From assembly GCA_012184525.1 (NCBI GenBank), contig WOFQ01000010.1, positions 806,001 to 870,000 on the forward strand: a stretch of DNA of 64,000 nt, given 5' to 3'. A model generated the notes under the pieces. The model saw only the letters and a list, made by a program, of their open reading frames with translations, made no database searches and was not told where the DNA came from. Below are positions 10,800-21,287 of the stretch, in pieces. Within the stretch, counting starts at the first letter, position 1, and each line of letters opens with the position of its first letter. This stretch comes from Xenoacremonium recifei (lineage: Eukaryota; Ascomycota; Sordariomycetes; Hypocreales; Nectriaceae). Made by a program: the position numbers and the translations under genes.

Positions 10800-12720
10800 A
10801 TGGCCGAGTCCGGGTCCGGAGCCGTCTCCACATCGCCGGCCATCACGGCGCCGGAGGGCGTTGTGCCGCTTGAGGAGGCCGGTGGGAGGAGGAGCGGCGG
10901 TAATTCGGCCGGTGAGCGGCCCGCGTGCTTCAAGAACACGTTCCAGGAGGTGGCCTTTGTATTCATGGCTACCATTGCCCTGGCCACGAACACCTTCTTG
11001 ACGGGATCGACCGTCATTGTCACAGCGTCTATCGGCACAGATCTGGGCATGTCTCAGAGCCAGATCTCATGGATCAGTGCTGCCGCCACGTGGGTTTCAC
11101 CTCTAGTATATATACCTTTATCGTTTCGATCTTCTAACAACTTTCAGTCTCACGGCGGGAGCCTTCCAGCTCACCCTCGGTCAGCTCTCCGACCTCATTG
11201 GCCGTAAGGTCGTCTTCCTTTTTGGAATGGGGTGCTTCAGCGCCGGCTGCCTGATCGTCGCCTTCGCTCAGAACCCCTTTTGGATGGACATCATGTGCGG
11301 TGTGCTGGGCCTCGCGTCCGCCATGGTCGTTCCTCCAGCCATCGGCATCCTCGGCGCCGCCTACTCGGTGCCCTCGAAGCGCAAGAACTGGGCCTTTGCG
11401 TGCTTCAGCGCAGGCAATCCGCTAGGGTTTGCCGTTGGTAGTATTGTGTGTGGCATTGCTGCACGCATCTTTGACTGGCGCGCGGGGTTCATCTTGCTGG
11501 CCATCATCTGGGCCATTCTGGGAGTGGCAGGTTTTTGGATTGTGCCCAGCGGTGTTGAAGGCTATGAGCCCGGCATGCCGCTGAAGCAGAGGCTCAAGAT
11601 AGCTGCCGAGAGGTTTGATAGCGTCGGGACGTTCTTGACAGTCATCGGCGTAGGAATGCTCACTGCCGCGTTGACGTAAGTTAGCACCCCTATTTCCATA
11701 CATCACTTGAGTTTGGATAATTGACATGAATCATCTAGGCTCGGCCCTAACGATGGATGGAAGTCTTCCCATGTCATTGCTATGCTGGTAGTTGGCTTCT
11801 GTCTGCTTGTCGCCTTCGCGGTTTGGGAATGCTACTGGCCTCACCCCTTGATGCCTCCTCACATCTGGAAGAACCGCAACTTCACTTTGGTGAGCTGACT
11901 CTCTCTTCGGCCATAACTTACAATCACTGACATCCATTACAGCTGGTTCTTACAGCGATCCTGGGTATGATGTCCTTTGCGTCCTCCAACTTCTGGCTGG
12001 CCCTGCTCCTGCAAGAGATCCGTAACGAGGACGCCCTCAGTGTCGCTGTCCATCTGCTGCCCCAGGTCATCGCTGGCATTACCTGGAACGTTGTTGCTGC
12101 CAACATCCTTCACAGGGTCAACAACACGGTCATCATGGCCGTTGGTGCCTGCGCCTACGTTGGTGCAAACTTGCTACTCACCTTCCAGTCAGCACATTCG
12201 CTGTACTGGGCCTTTGTCTTCCCGTCGTTGATTATGAACGTCATCGGCGCTGATTTCCAGTTCAATGTCACAAACGTGAGTGTCTACTTATCGTCTTACA
12301 CTTTGTAGAACTGTCACTGATCAAAATCTACAGATGTTTGTTATGCAAGCGCTTCCAGGAAATCAGCAATCCCTCGCAGGCGGCATCTTCAACATGATGA
12401 TCCGTCTCGGTTCTACTATCGCGATCGGTATTTCCACTGCCGTCTACAGCTCTGTCAAGGAGGCTCAGCCCGCAGACGGAGATCCCATCAAGCCCTTCCG
12501 AATGGCCTTCTTCGTATCAGTCGGCCTTGCTGTCCTGGCTTGCTTCTTTGTTCCGTTCATTCGCATTGGAACCCAGGGCAATGCAGTGGCCGAGGAAGAC
12601 GTTCCAGAGGATGCCACCATCGTGGATCCAAACTCTGAAGCTGACACCGAGAAGGCTGACTGGGACAATAACGATAATGACAAGGAGTCGACGAGGACAG
12701 GGACTATCAAGGAGAACTGA
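10800..12720 (+). CDS. MFS drug/proton antiporter, DHA2-like
   Basis: A 562-residue transporter from five exons: 10800-11089, 11148-11675, 11739-11889, 11943-12275 and 12334-12720. The four introns are 50-63 bases long, and all phases close. After a 47-residue cytosolic head comes a first membrane helix (VAFVFMATIALATN). MFS motif A, GQLSDLIGRK, is at residues 108-117 between helices 2 and 3. The antiporter motif C region reads GNPLGFAVGSIVCG. Many further hydrophobic helices follow, then an acidic, Asp/Asn-rich cytosolic tail. Layout and length fit the DHA2 group that includes yeast Atr1 (aminotriazole and boron export): proton-driven efflux of small toxic compounds at the plasma membrane. 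The substrate cannot be told from sequence. It is followed 970 bases downstream, same strand, by an ABCG transporter; they are separate transcription units. Confidence 0.9.
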
Positions 12721-13690
12721 TTAACCTCTTTGGGTTCCAAATTTCACGCGATATGAATCGTACGTCGCTTAGGAAATAGACTTTGGATATATAGATGGAT
12801 CGGCACTAGAAATACGTACAAGTATGTAATGGAATTAGGATACCCCTGGGGTGGGCGCGTTGGAAAATACTACCTCATAAAATTGCGCATTACCAGGAGT
12901 CATAGAATAATTGTTAGCGTTGCATTGCGGAATAGACACATCTGAGATTATCCATCTTTTCAGGTACAGTCATATCAAATATTCGGATGATCATCCATGT
13001 CGGAGGAGCGGAGCGTTTTATAACTGCTTCCTTCATTTGTCCCAGAAATCCATATCAAGCTCCAAATCCATAATCATAAGGACCTACATTGATAACTAGC
13101 CCGCAGATAATACTTTTCAGAGGTGAAACGGACATTAAATACTCAGTTCAATGGTATGCTGATGTAGCAATCATATTATAAAATCGAGCAGCTGTCAGAT
13201 TTTAGTGTCCGGTGTAATATTCTGGGTGATGAGATCTGACCAACACGGAGCATTGTCCGGGGGAAGGCCTAAAAAAGGAACTATCTTTCTCAGTTTCGAG
13301 GCTCATTAATTGACCTTTACTCGCCGGACAGTCAGCTCAACTTCATGATGCCTACCTCCCCAGTCGATTTCTATCATCGCAACCAAGGCTTGGTCGATGA
13401 ATAGAGACAAATTTGATGTCGACCAGGGTGGCTTTGATTTAGGTCGGTGCTTGGGGGTGTGATAGTGAAATCAGTCTGAATGAGTCTAGTTCGCACATTT
13501 ACGACGTGTGTGTATTTCTGCGTAATCATAGATCCGAGGCCAAATGCCGTTCCTGGACAGAGCTATTTGCTCTTTTGTGCGAGATCAGGCAGTGCCATAG
13601 GGGTTGATATAGCCTCATCGTCCGGTCTTGATTTTCACAGCTGCCAAAAAGACCATCTAAACCCTTTCTTACTCCGGAACTCACGAGATC
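12721..13690. other. intergenic, MFS 3' end to ABCG upstream region
   Basis: About 970 bases, comparatively AT-rich, with no gene of its own. It would hold the MFS 3' untranslated region and the ABCG promoter. If the ABCG gene has additional 5' exons, as the short N-terminus suggests, they would lie here, but I could not find a convincing signal-peptide exon. Confidence 0.5.
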
Positions 13691-16249
13691 ATGGTAGAAG
13701 TTGATCGTTGTTGGCGACCAGGGGCTATTAGTCTTCAGATCCAGAGTGTAGAATCATGGCAAAATAACGGCTGCAGCGAGGGCTTCCTCTGTGAGTGGCT
13801 GACTCTTTGGAAAGTTTAACATTGCTAACTGATTTCAGGTAAAAACAACACTGTTGATTCCCTTCCTCAGTTCTGTCCTCCCACCACAGAATGCCAAATA
13901 ACCAGATTATCTGGTAAAGTCTGCACCTTGAACGACACCAACGTTAGCATGGGTCCCTTTGAGCCAATTATCTGCCAGGGCGGTTGGTATTGTCCACGAT
14001 CTTCAAACGATACAGAAATGCTTCGATGCCCTCGAGGCTCATACTGTCAGCCTGGAGCATCAACACCTACAGCTTGCTCCGGTGGTAGTTACTGCCCCGA
14101 GGGGTCGTCATTTGAGGTTTACCTGGTCCCGGTAGCAGTTCTGACATTCATCGACATTCTTTTAATCCTCGGTATGCTTCTCCTGGGGTTAAAGAAGCAT
14201 TACCGTCAGAGCACGGCAGGTCATCTTGAGGCACTTAGGCAAAATTCCAGAATTAGGACTATTAAAACAGCCTTGGTCGGCTATAAGGCTCTTCCCGACG
14301 ATAACGACCATGAGATGACCGACATAGAAACGAGGTTGCTTCGTCAGGGCGATAGAAGGATGGGGTTTGAGACAATTCTCGAGGCTGGGAACGGCAACGG
14401 GGGCACAGAAGAAACCGAAGCAGAACTCGCACCACAGCTCCAAATGTTCGTCGATTCTATGCGAAAAGCGACTGAAGTAACGAAAATTGGTCTGTCATTC
14501 TCCTACTCGGACCTCAGTTTTCATCCCGAAGGCATCCCACGACCGGTTCTCCAAAATTTGACCGGCTCGATTGAGCGTGGATCATTGGTTGCCGTCATGG
14601 GAGGCTCAGGGGCTGGAAAATCGACATTTGTAAACGTCTTGATGGGCAAGACAGCCCATACTGACGGCATCATTGCCGTTAACAACGTCCCTGGGAAGAT
14701 GCAGAGATACAAGAAACTCACTGGCTACGTGCCGCAGGACGATATTGTGCTTCCCGAGCTGACAGTCTACGAAAACGTCGTCCACTCGGCCAAAGTCCGG
14801 CTGCCACGTACGTGGTCAGCTGGTGAAGTCGAAGCACATGTAGAATCCGTTATCGACTGTTTGGAGCTTTCTCATGTCCGCGACTCCATGGTGGGCAGCG
14901 TGGGGAAGCCCGTCATCAGTGGTGGCCAACGGAAGCGAGTGAGCATCGGCATGGAACTCGCGGCAGCCCCTATGGCGATATTCCTTGACGAGCCGACGAG
15001 TGGCTTGGATGCTACGGCTGCATCTTCTATCATGAGAACCCTCAAGGCCATCGCGAGGTTGGGAATCTCCGTCATCGTTATCATCCACCAGCCGCGGATG
15101 GAGATCTTCGACATGTTCGACAGCTTGATCCTCCTTGGCAATGGCCAGACCATTTACGAAGGGCCCCAGCGTAAGGTCACGCAATATTTCGAGAGACTGG
15201 GCTTTCACTTTCCCGAGCATGGCAACCATGGAGACATCATTACGGATATCATCACGGGCAACGGGCAAGATTACAACGGGGGTCGAGACATCTCTAAGGA
15301 AGCGTTGGTTGCGCATTGGGCGGCCTTTCGTGAAGATACAGTTACTGAGGATAGACGCATCACCATTTCCGCGTCCTCCATCAGCGAGGCCCTGAAGAAA
15401 CGCGGCGCACCACGCTTCAAGCAGATGTGGTTTTGCCTCCAGCGGGCAATGATCCAGCAATACCGCACCAAAGGCGCACTCTATGCAGAGATGGGTCTGG
15501 CAGCTTTGGCGGGGTCTCTACTCGGGCTCTCTGAGAGCTCCAAGAAGGGCGTGCTGTTCGTAGGTCAGTATAAGGCGCCTTACGACATGCTTTCCATCGC
15601 CGCAGACTTAAAGTCAGCCCCTGAGGTGGCGCTCATTGCGGCTATTGCAATCGGGCTCGTCTCTGCCGCGCCGGGAGTGAAGATGTTTTCCGAGGAGGCG
15701 CTGCTTCATCGGCGGGAAGCTGAGGCAGGCCACTCTCGAGCCGCATACTTCGTCGCCAAGGTCATATCGGTGCTGCCGCGCATGGTTCTCGGATGCTTGC
15801 ACTTCTCGACGTTCTTCCTCCTCCTGTGCGTATCTGTCATGCCTTGGGGTACTGCTTTCTTTGCCAACTTCCTTTACTTTTACTGCATATACGGTCTCGC
15901 GAACTGCGTGAGCATGGTGGTTCGAAGGGAAGACGCTCCGTTGTTCGCGACAATGCTTAGTCTAATCGTCGGTCTACTCTCAGGGGCCAGCCCGCCGTTG
16001 TCGAAGGTGAAGGACTGGCATATAGAGTGGCTGTGGCGAGCTTGTCCAAGTGTTTGGCTGGGTGAGCTGTACTTTGGGCAGCTGGTCGAGCCCTTCAGCT
16101 ATCTTTATGACGTGGACATGGCTTCCCAAGCGACGGGCTACCATCTCCATGGGCTGTGGAAGAACGTGTTGGTCTTGCTCGGCATCGGCACAGGTTATCG
16201 ATTAATCGCTTATGTTGGAATGATAGCTGGACGGAGGCTGCGCCGATGA
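13691..16249 (+). CDS. ABCG half-transporter with Cys-rich N-terminal region (Adp1/ABCG24-like)
   Basis: 836 residues in two exons, 13691-13790 and 13839-16249, joined over a 48-base intron with a GCTAAC branch site. The intron splits a Cys codon in a Cys-rich region (GCSEGFLC..., then CQGGWYCP, GSYCQPG, GGSYCPEG). One membrane helix at about 129-151 leads to a cytosolic linker, then the ABC domain: Walker A GGSGAGKST near 288, signature SGGQRKR near 394, Walker B FLDEPTSGLD near 416, and an IHQPR His-loop. A six-helix ABC2-type membrane domain follows, ending GRRLRR. The order ATPase then membrane domain is the reverse-type WHITE/ABCG arrangement; the Cys-rich head is seen in plant ABCG24/28 and yeast Adp1. 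Most such fungal proteins are longer, with a signal peptide, so the start at 13691 (first ATG after an in-frame stop) may miss 5' exons. The substrate is unknown. Confidence 0.85.
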
Positions 16250-18569
16250 TCCGGCAAAGGCTTGGCAAGGCGGAGAGCAGAGTTCACTAAAGTTTTCATA
16301 TGTTCATTAAGGACTCAGATCGACATGTGTACATTTAAGAAGAAGAATTCTCAGAGCGATCAGATTTTCAAACGCAGAACAGCAGAAGCAGGGCGTCGGC
16401 TGGCTCCCCTGGTCAATGAGAAGGGAGAGATTCGTCAGGCAATGAAGATCAGGGTCCGGGTGGATATCCGAGCCTCAGGCAGAGACTCCTTCTAGAAGTG
16501 GAGGCTGTATAGCAAGGCTCAGCGGAAGGCGCACCCAGCCCGCGACAGGCACTTGCCCATGTCGCGTGTCTGAGGGGTGGTTCGTGGCTCGTCTTCCCAT
16601 CAGCATCGGGCAACCTCTCCTCTCCTTCTGCTTCTCCGTCTAACCTCTTCATCTTCAGCTTGACGGAGCATCATCTCCTCCGCATCCTTAGTCCATCAAT
16701 TGTGATACGGCTCATTTGCTTGACTTCGTCATTATGCCCAGATTAGTCCAGCTGAGCAACCTACATCCAGAGCTACACAAGAGCTACGGGCCTCGACCGA
16801 GTCAGTTCCAAGCGTCGTGAAGGCGGGGAAATCGTTGGAAATGGAATCAAGCCAGGCCAACACGCCAACGAGTCGGCCGACTTCCATCCCCTGCTGGCCT
16901 GGCCTGGCCTGGTAGCGGTGACACGAACTGGCTCTGGCCATTCACGCGTCCGCGTTGTGTTAAATGACAACCAACAGCATTGGCGCCATTGCCAAGAGGG
17001 CAAATCCAGGTCGGCTCCAGCGCATCGGAAATTCACCTCCTCATACAGGCGGTAATAATACGCCAGCGGTCATGCAGCCCGTCGCAAAGACCGAGGTTGA
17101 TGGTGCCAGTTGGTGTGGCCAACCACCAAGGATGATTGATGTTGCCCAGATGGATGCTCGCCTGTCCTAAGTGGAAGAGCGGCAGCCGGAATCATCACCG
17201 GGGAAGCCAGGCGTCGTTTTAGCTGCTGCACTGACACCAACATGGAGAGAGCCTTCCCCACGCAGCCGTTACAGGACCCCATCACGGCGCCTGTCAAACC
17301 ACTCATTACTGTGGCATTCGTACGCCCGCTGCGTCAGCGGTGGAGTGTCGAGCTTCCAGGATCGCCCACCTTGACAGTTCCTCCTGAAGCCCATCTTTAG
17401 GTTTCATGGTCGCAACACTGGAATGTCGAAAAGCCAAAGCCAGAGAGAGAGCGCCACGCGGAGATGGAGGGAGGCCCGGAATGGCGTCAACCCAACAGAC
17501 CGCTCGGAACAGGCGTGAGCCCAGGCCCAACGAGGCACCCCTGTCGCGCGAGCCTGAGGTCGTTGCCCCGGGTCCAGACTGCTGGTTCTCCAACGCTACA
17601 GGGATCGGGAGCCTGGTGGCGTTCGATACTCAACTTTTCCCTCAGGACTAACTGGGCGCCGCGCTGTCTGGTGCCTTATCACACGATTGCTCATCCCACC
17701 CACACGGTTGACCACCCGTTGGCGAGGCTTCGTGGGGCCCGAACGGTTTCGACGTTGCTTCGAGGGAGGGCCAAGAGCTATCGCCCGAAACGAGGGCTGC
17801 GGACGACGCTACGAGGGGTCCAGGCAAAGGCAATAATAAGCTACGACGGCAAGGGGTTTGAGGATCCTTTCAGCTCTCTGCCCTGTTGGACCCTGGCTGG
17901 AAAGCAAGCTGACGCCGTGCGCTTGGGGCAGGCAGGGTGTGCGCGTTCTAGGAAGGTCTCTCTATGAGCAGTTTTTCTCTGGTGGCTGCAAGAGTAACGA
18001 CGAGCGAGGTGAGCCCGAGTGGCAAGGCCGACTGGATCACGGAATGCATGTTGGGTGTTCCGGGGGAGCTGCTGCTGCTGCTGGTTGCCATCATGCTGCA
18101 TACGCCTAGCCCACTCTCGCCCAGCGCTGGCCAGCGTCGTTGGGTGAGGCACGGCCTGCATCAAGAGACGGTGCTGATGCGGGCGTCAAGCCTCCATCAC
18201 GCTAGCGCAGAGTAGGCGATCGCTCGCAGACCAGGCCGGGCCCCCCTGGAGCCTCCCGTCCCGTTGTCTGGGAAGGGAGCGTCTGCGCGTGGTGTTGAGG
18301 CCCAGCATGGATGGGATGGGATCCATATCCATATGAAAGAGACCCCGACCTGCGTGCGAGTCTGCAACCACGGCCGCCACGTCTCAGATCTCTGCAGATA
18401 TACCAACCGTTTATCTCCCTGTGGCTTTCACTTTCCTCTTCGTTGCGGTTTTGCTTCTTCTGCTTTAACGCTCAGCCTTTGTCTTTGGCGCTCCTCCCTT
18501 TCTTTTCTTTGCCTTTTACCTCTACTTGTTTCTTGTGGTCCTCGCCAGAGCCACGAGAGAGACTTGAAA
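16250..18569. other. gene-free stretch upstream of GNAT gene
   Basis: About 2.3 kb with no supportable gene. Most open frames are short and overlap on opposite strands. The last 150 bases (about 18420-18569) are strongly T/C-rich, the usual look of a fungal core promoter and leader, and belong to the acetyltransferase transcript. Confidence 0.55.
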
Positions 18570-18690
18570 ATGATGATGGAGAGTGCTCACCACCACATGG
18601 CGGCGGTCCGCGAGCTGGACCTCAGCGCCTGTCACCCGAGCACCATGATCGATAGAGTCAGCGCAGTACCGGCTCTCAAGACAAGTGCAG

Positions 18691-19098
18691 GTAAGACGAT
18701 TCTTTCTTTTTATTGACCTCAAATCTTTCTTTTCTTTCTGTCCATTTTCATCCCTTTCTCTTTGTCTTATGAATACGCTTGCGTGTTATGAGCCAAAATT
18801 TTCCATACCCCCGTCGTTACCTCGGCCACCATGTCACACCCATGTCTCAACGATTGGACCCTGGAAAAGGGTCCCAGTGAGCATCGTGAAAGGGCCTTTC
18901 GGTGGCAGCACGCCGAATTGTTTGAACAGATTGCGCTTTCATGAGAGTTTCTGGAATGGAGGCTCGACTTGATATTCCTCATACCCTGAAGAATTTGGGC
19001 CGCCGATCTGTCTTAGATGTTCTTTCATTCGTCCCTGATCTCAGCGCAATGGAGCACTGCGGTTTGAGTTGTAGCGACCACCACTAACTCCTCAACAG
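18691..19098 (+). other. predicted 408-base intron 5' of the GNAT coding exon
   Basis: The donor is GTAAGA, directly after a 120-base open exon. The acceptor CAACAG is preceded within 10 bases by a CTAAC branch site. Splicing joins an upstream ATG at 18570 in frame with the main coding exon, so this is either a leader intron or the first coding intron of a longer isoform. Confidence 0.6.
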
Positions 19099-19142
19099 CT
19101 TTTTTTACCTTCCTGCGCGCAAACTTGGTCCTCACCTCAGCC

Positions 19143-19961
19143 ATGGCTTCAGCAACCAGCACTCCCCAATTTGGGCCAAACCCTTACAACATGTTTCCCA
19201 CTTCGCCTTCGCCATTGGCAACAAACCCGCCTCTGGTCCCTCTCGACGACATCCCGCCGCTGTCCTTGGAGGTCCTGGATGACCACCGGGACAAAGTGGA
19301 GAGTTTGCATCTTGTTGCCGACTCCATCGCTCAGATGCGGCAACGCGCATCAGTCACCATGGTCTTCCACCCGCTCTGCCTGGCAGGCCTTTCAGCAGCC
19401 CTTGCAGCCGTTTACCGGCTAGGCTATGTCACCAAATCCGAGATTGGAGTCGCCATGACAGTCTCCTGCGGCGTGGTCATGAGTTATTTGATGGGCATCC
19501 GGTACCTTGCGAGTGGCTACGTGTCGCTGGCCGAGCAGATGAAATGGGCTTGGCTCCAGGCAGAAGACGGTGAAGAAGACACAGTCCTCGGCGCCCGCTA
19601 CGACGACGAAATTATCGGCACCGTCATCCTGCGTTTGGAATCCAACCCAACCCTGCTCATGGGCAAGAAGAAGAAGGGCAGCTTCTCGCTTCGCGGCGGC
19701 AAGGGTGTCATCCGTGCATGGACCACCCTCCTCAAGTACCGTGGCAAGGGCGTTGGCAAGGATCTCCTCTACGAAGCCGTCAAAGTCACCAAGGAACGCT
19801 GCGGCAAGGATGCTGAGGTCGGCTTTGCCAAGGAACACGCCAATAGTGTCATGCTCCTCCCTGAGGTCTTCAACTCCCCATTCCGGAAGGACGAGGTCCG
19901 CGCGACAAGGACCCTGGATGAGATTTTGGCCGACTGGGAAGTCAACAAGAAGCGAAAGTGA
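19143..19961 (+). CDS. membrane-associated GNAT-family N-acetyltransferase
   Basis: 272 residues in one exon from ATG 19143. A Pro-rich head is followed by an amphipathic, charged stretch and two closely spaced hydrophobic helices at about 72-125, a membrane hairpin like that of NAT8-type acetyltransferases. The C-terminal half is a GNAT fold: a beta strand ending GTVILRLES, a basic insert GKKKKGSF, then motif A RGKGVGKDLLYEAV near residue 199, which binds acetyl-CoA through the R-G-x-G-x-G loop, and a final strand around EVGFAKEHANSVMLLPEVF. It would transfer acetyl groups to an amine at a membrane surface, probably facing the cytosol; the substrate is unknown. An ATG at 18570 joined through the predicted 18691-19098 intron would add 55 residues in frame (327 in total). 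I prefer 19143 because the added segment has no recognisable domain. It converges on the H4-variant gene. Confidence 0.8.
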   Translation: MASATSTPQFGPNPYNMFPTSPSPLATNPPLVPLDDIPPLSLEVLDDHRDKVESLHLVADSIAQMRQRASVTMVFHPLCLAGLSAALAAVYRLGYVTKSEIGVAMTVSCGVVMSYLMGIRYLASGYVSLAEQMKWAWLQAEDGEEDTVLGARYDDEIIGTVILRLESNPTLLMGKKKKGSFSLRGGKGVIRAWTTLLKYRGKGVGKDLLYEAVKVTKERCGKDAEVGFAKEHANSVMLLPEVFNSPFRKDEVRATRTLDEILADWEVNKKRK

Positions 19962-20442
19962 ACTGTCACTTCGGCCTTACCGACGAAAACCTGGTTATCG
20001 CTGCAAAAACGAAAGATAAGGACCCAAAGGTCCTACCCAAGAAAGACTCGATTTCGTGGAGAAAGACTTGGACTATAACTTATTAATTATACATATAAAA
20101 GGTGGAAGGACGATATAATCTGAGGAAGCCCGGCGGGAAAGGAGTTGTAAGACTGGATGGATGCGGCACTTTGAACTGTACTTTCGCTCAAGATACCCCA
20201 ATAGTTTCATTTCGATTCAGGAAATCTCATATCATTTATTCATGCGACAAGTGCTTTTACACCTTAAATACTATCCTTGCAGAAAAGACCCTTGCCATCC
20301 GGCCGTAACATCGTTCCCTGATATCTCAAATTCTCAAGCAATATTGCAGCAGTATGCAGATGTCCGTCGCCAAGTAAATTCACATACAAACGCCACGGTA
20401 CGCCAGACACGATTAATAGCCCTTGACCTCCGGTTTGTTCGC
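19962..20442. other. convergent 3' region between GNAT and H4 variant
   Basis: 481 bases between two stop codons on opposite strands. It is AT-rich near 20080-20100 (TTATTAATTATACATATAAA), suggesting 3'-end formation signals for the plus-strand transcript. No gene is seen. Confidence 0.5.
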
Positions 20443-21287
20443 TTAGGTCCTCAGAGCAACAGCCGGTCGAGAATTAGTCTTGGGTTTCACTCTGGGGTCG
20501 TAAGTGTCCGGGTCGAAGCCATACAAAGGTTGACCGATCCGTCGTAGACTATGGAGTACCTAGATCACTCTTTAGCTCCAAACTTGAGATGTCTTAGCCC
20601 GCCATGCAAACTTACGTCCGTGACGGTGACGGTCTTCTGGTTGCGATGCTCGACATAAAGCGCGCAGTCTCTCAAAATCTGGAGTCTCATCAGCCACTAC
20701 ATCCGCACACCATATCTATCAGAAGCTTACCTCCTCCAAGCGCTTCTTCAAAGCCGTGCGAATATCGGGGTAGATCATGGCAGAGATGCGCTTGACGCCT
20801 GCCCGGCGAGCAAGGCGGCTATGGACGCTTCAGGTCAGTCTCCCGACAGAGATAAGATAGCAGGCTGCATGGCGGCGGGCGCAACGCTTCGATAGAACAG
20901 GTTCGGGATGTCACCGTGGCCTATGATAGCGTCGGGAAGCGCACCCGCCTCCTGATAAATTTCTCGGTCTTGTAGGATCCCGGACTCACCGAATTGCTGG
21001 CTTGGCTGTAATGCATCTGTCAGCGCCACCATCAGGCATGAAGGAGGAGGGGGGGGGGGGGAGCACTCACTGATACCATGTATCGTATCTCTGATTATTT
21101 TGCTGCGCGGCGCAGGTCAGCACGTGGGCTGTTCGGGGTCTTTCATGTGCTCTTACCGTGAACGCCCGGTTCGAGGAATAGTCTTCCCAGCGACCTTGCC
21201 GCCAAACTTCCCCCCTCCAATGCCTCGAGCGGTGCCTTTCTTGCGCTGGGCCATGGCAGGCCCTCCTCGAATGGTCGGAGGAGCCAT
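20443..21287 (-). CDS. divergent histone H4 variant, six exons
   Basis: 148 residues from six exons: 21287-21157, 21102-21071, 21005-20990 (only 16 bases), 20818-20731, 20678-20616 and 20559-20443. All junctions are GT...AG and in phase. The spliced product follows H4 through the histone fold: [33 protein letters not shown], then ILRDCALYVEH, QKTVTVTDVLHSLRR and GQPLYGF, against canonical [33 protein letters not shown] and RQGRTLYGFGG. The tail differs from H4 (MAQRKKGTARGIGGGKFGG type, Lys/Gly-rich, with 11 extra N-terminal residues), and about 25 residues follow the usual GFGG end (GFDPDTYDPRVKPK...). It should pair with H3 in nucleosomes, but changed tail, alpha-2 and loop residues make it a specialised variant, comparable to the divergent hH4v reported in Neurospora. 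A second ATG at 21254 could also serve as start. Confidence 0.88.
21049..21061 (-). repeat. 13-base poly-C/poly-G tract in H4-variant intron 2
   Basis: An uninterrupted run of 13 G on the plus strand (C on the coding strand) starts 10 bases after the donor of intron 2, followed by further C/T-rich bases. It may be length-variable and may influence splicing next to the 16-base exon. Confidence 0.85.

Noticed and set aside
10800..16249. MFS and ABCG transporters side by side as part of a secondary-metabolite or resistance cluster
   Set aside because: No synthase, P450 or pathway regulator adjoins them. The Zn2Cys6 factor and flavoprotein are 28-45 kb away among housekeeping genes.
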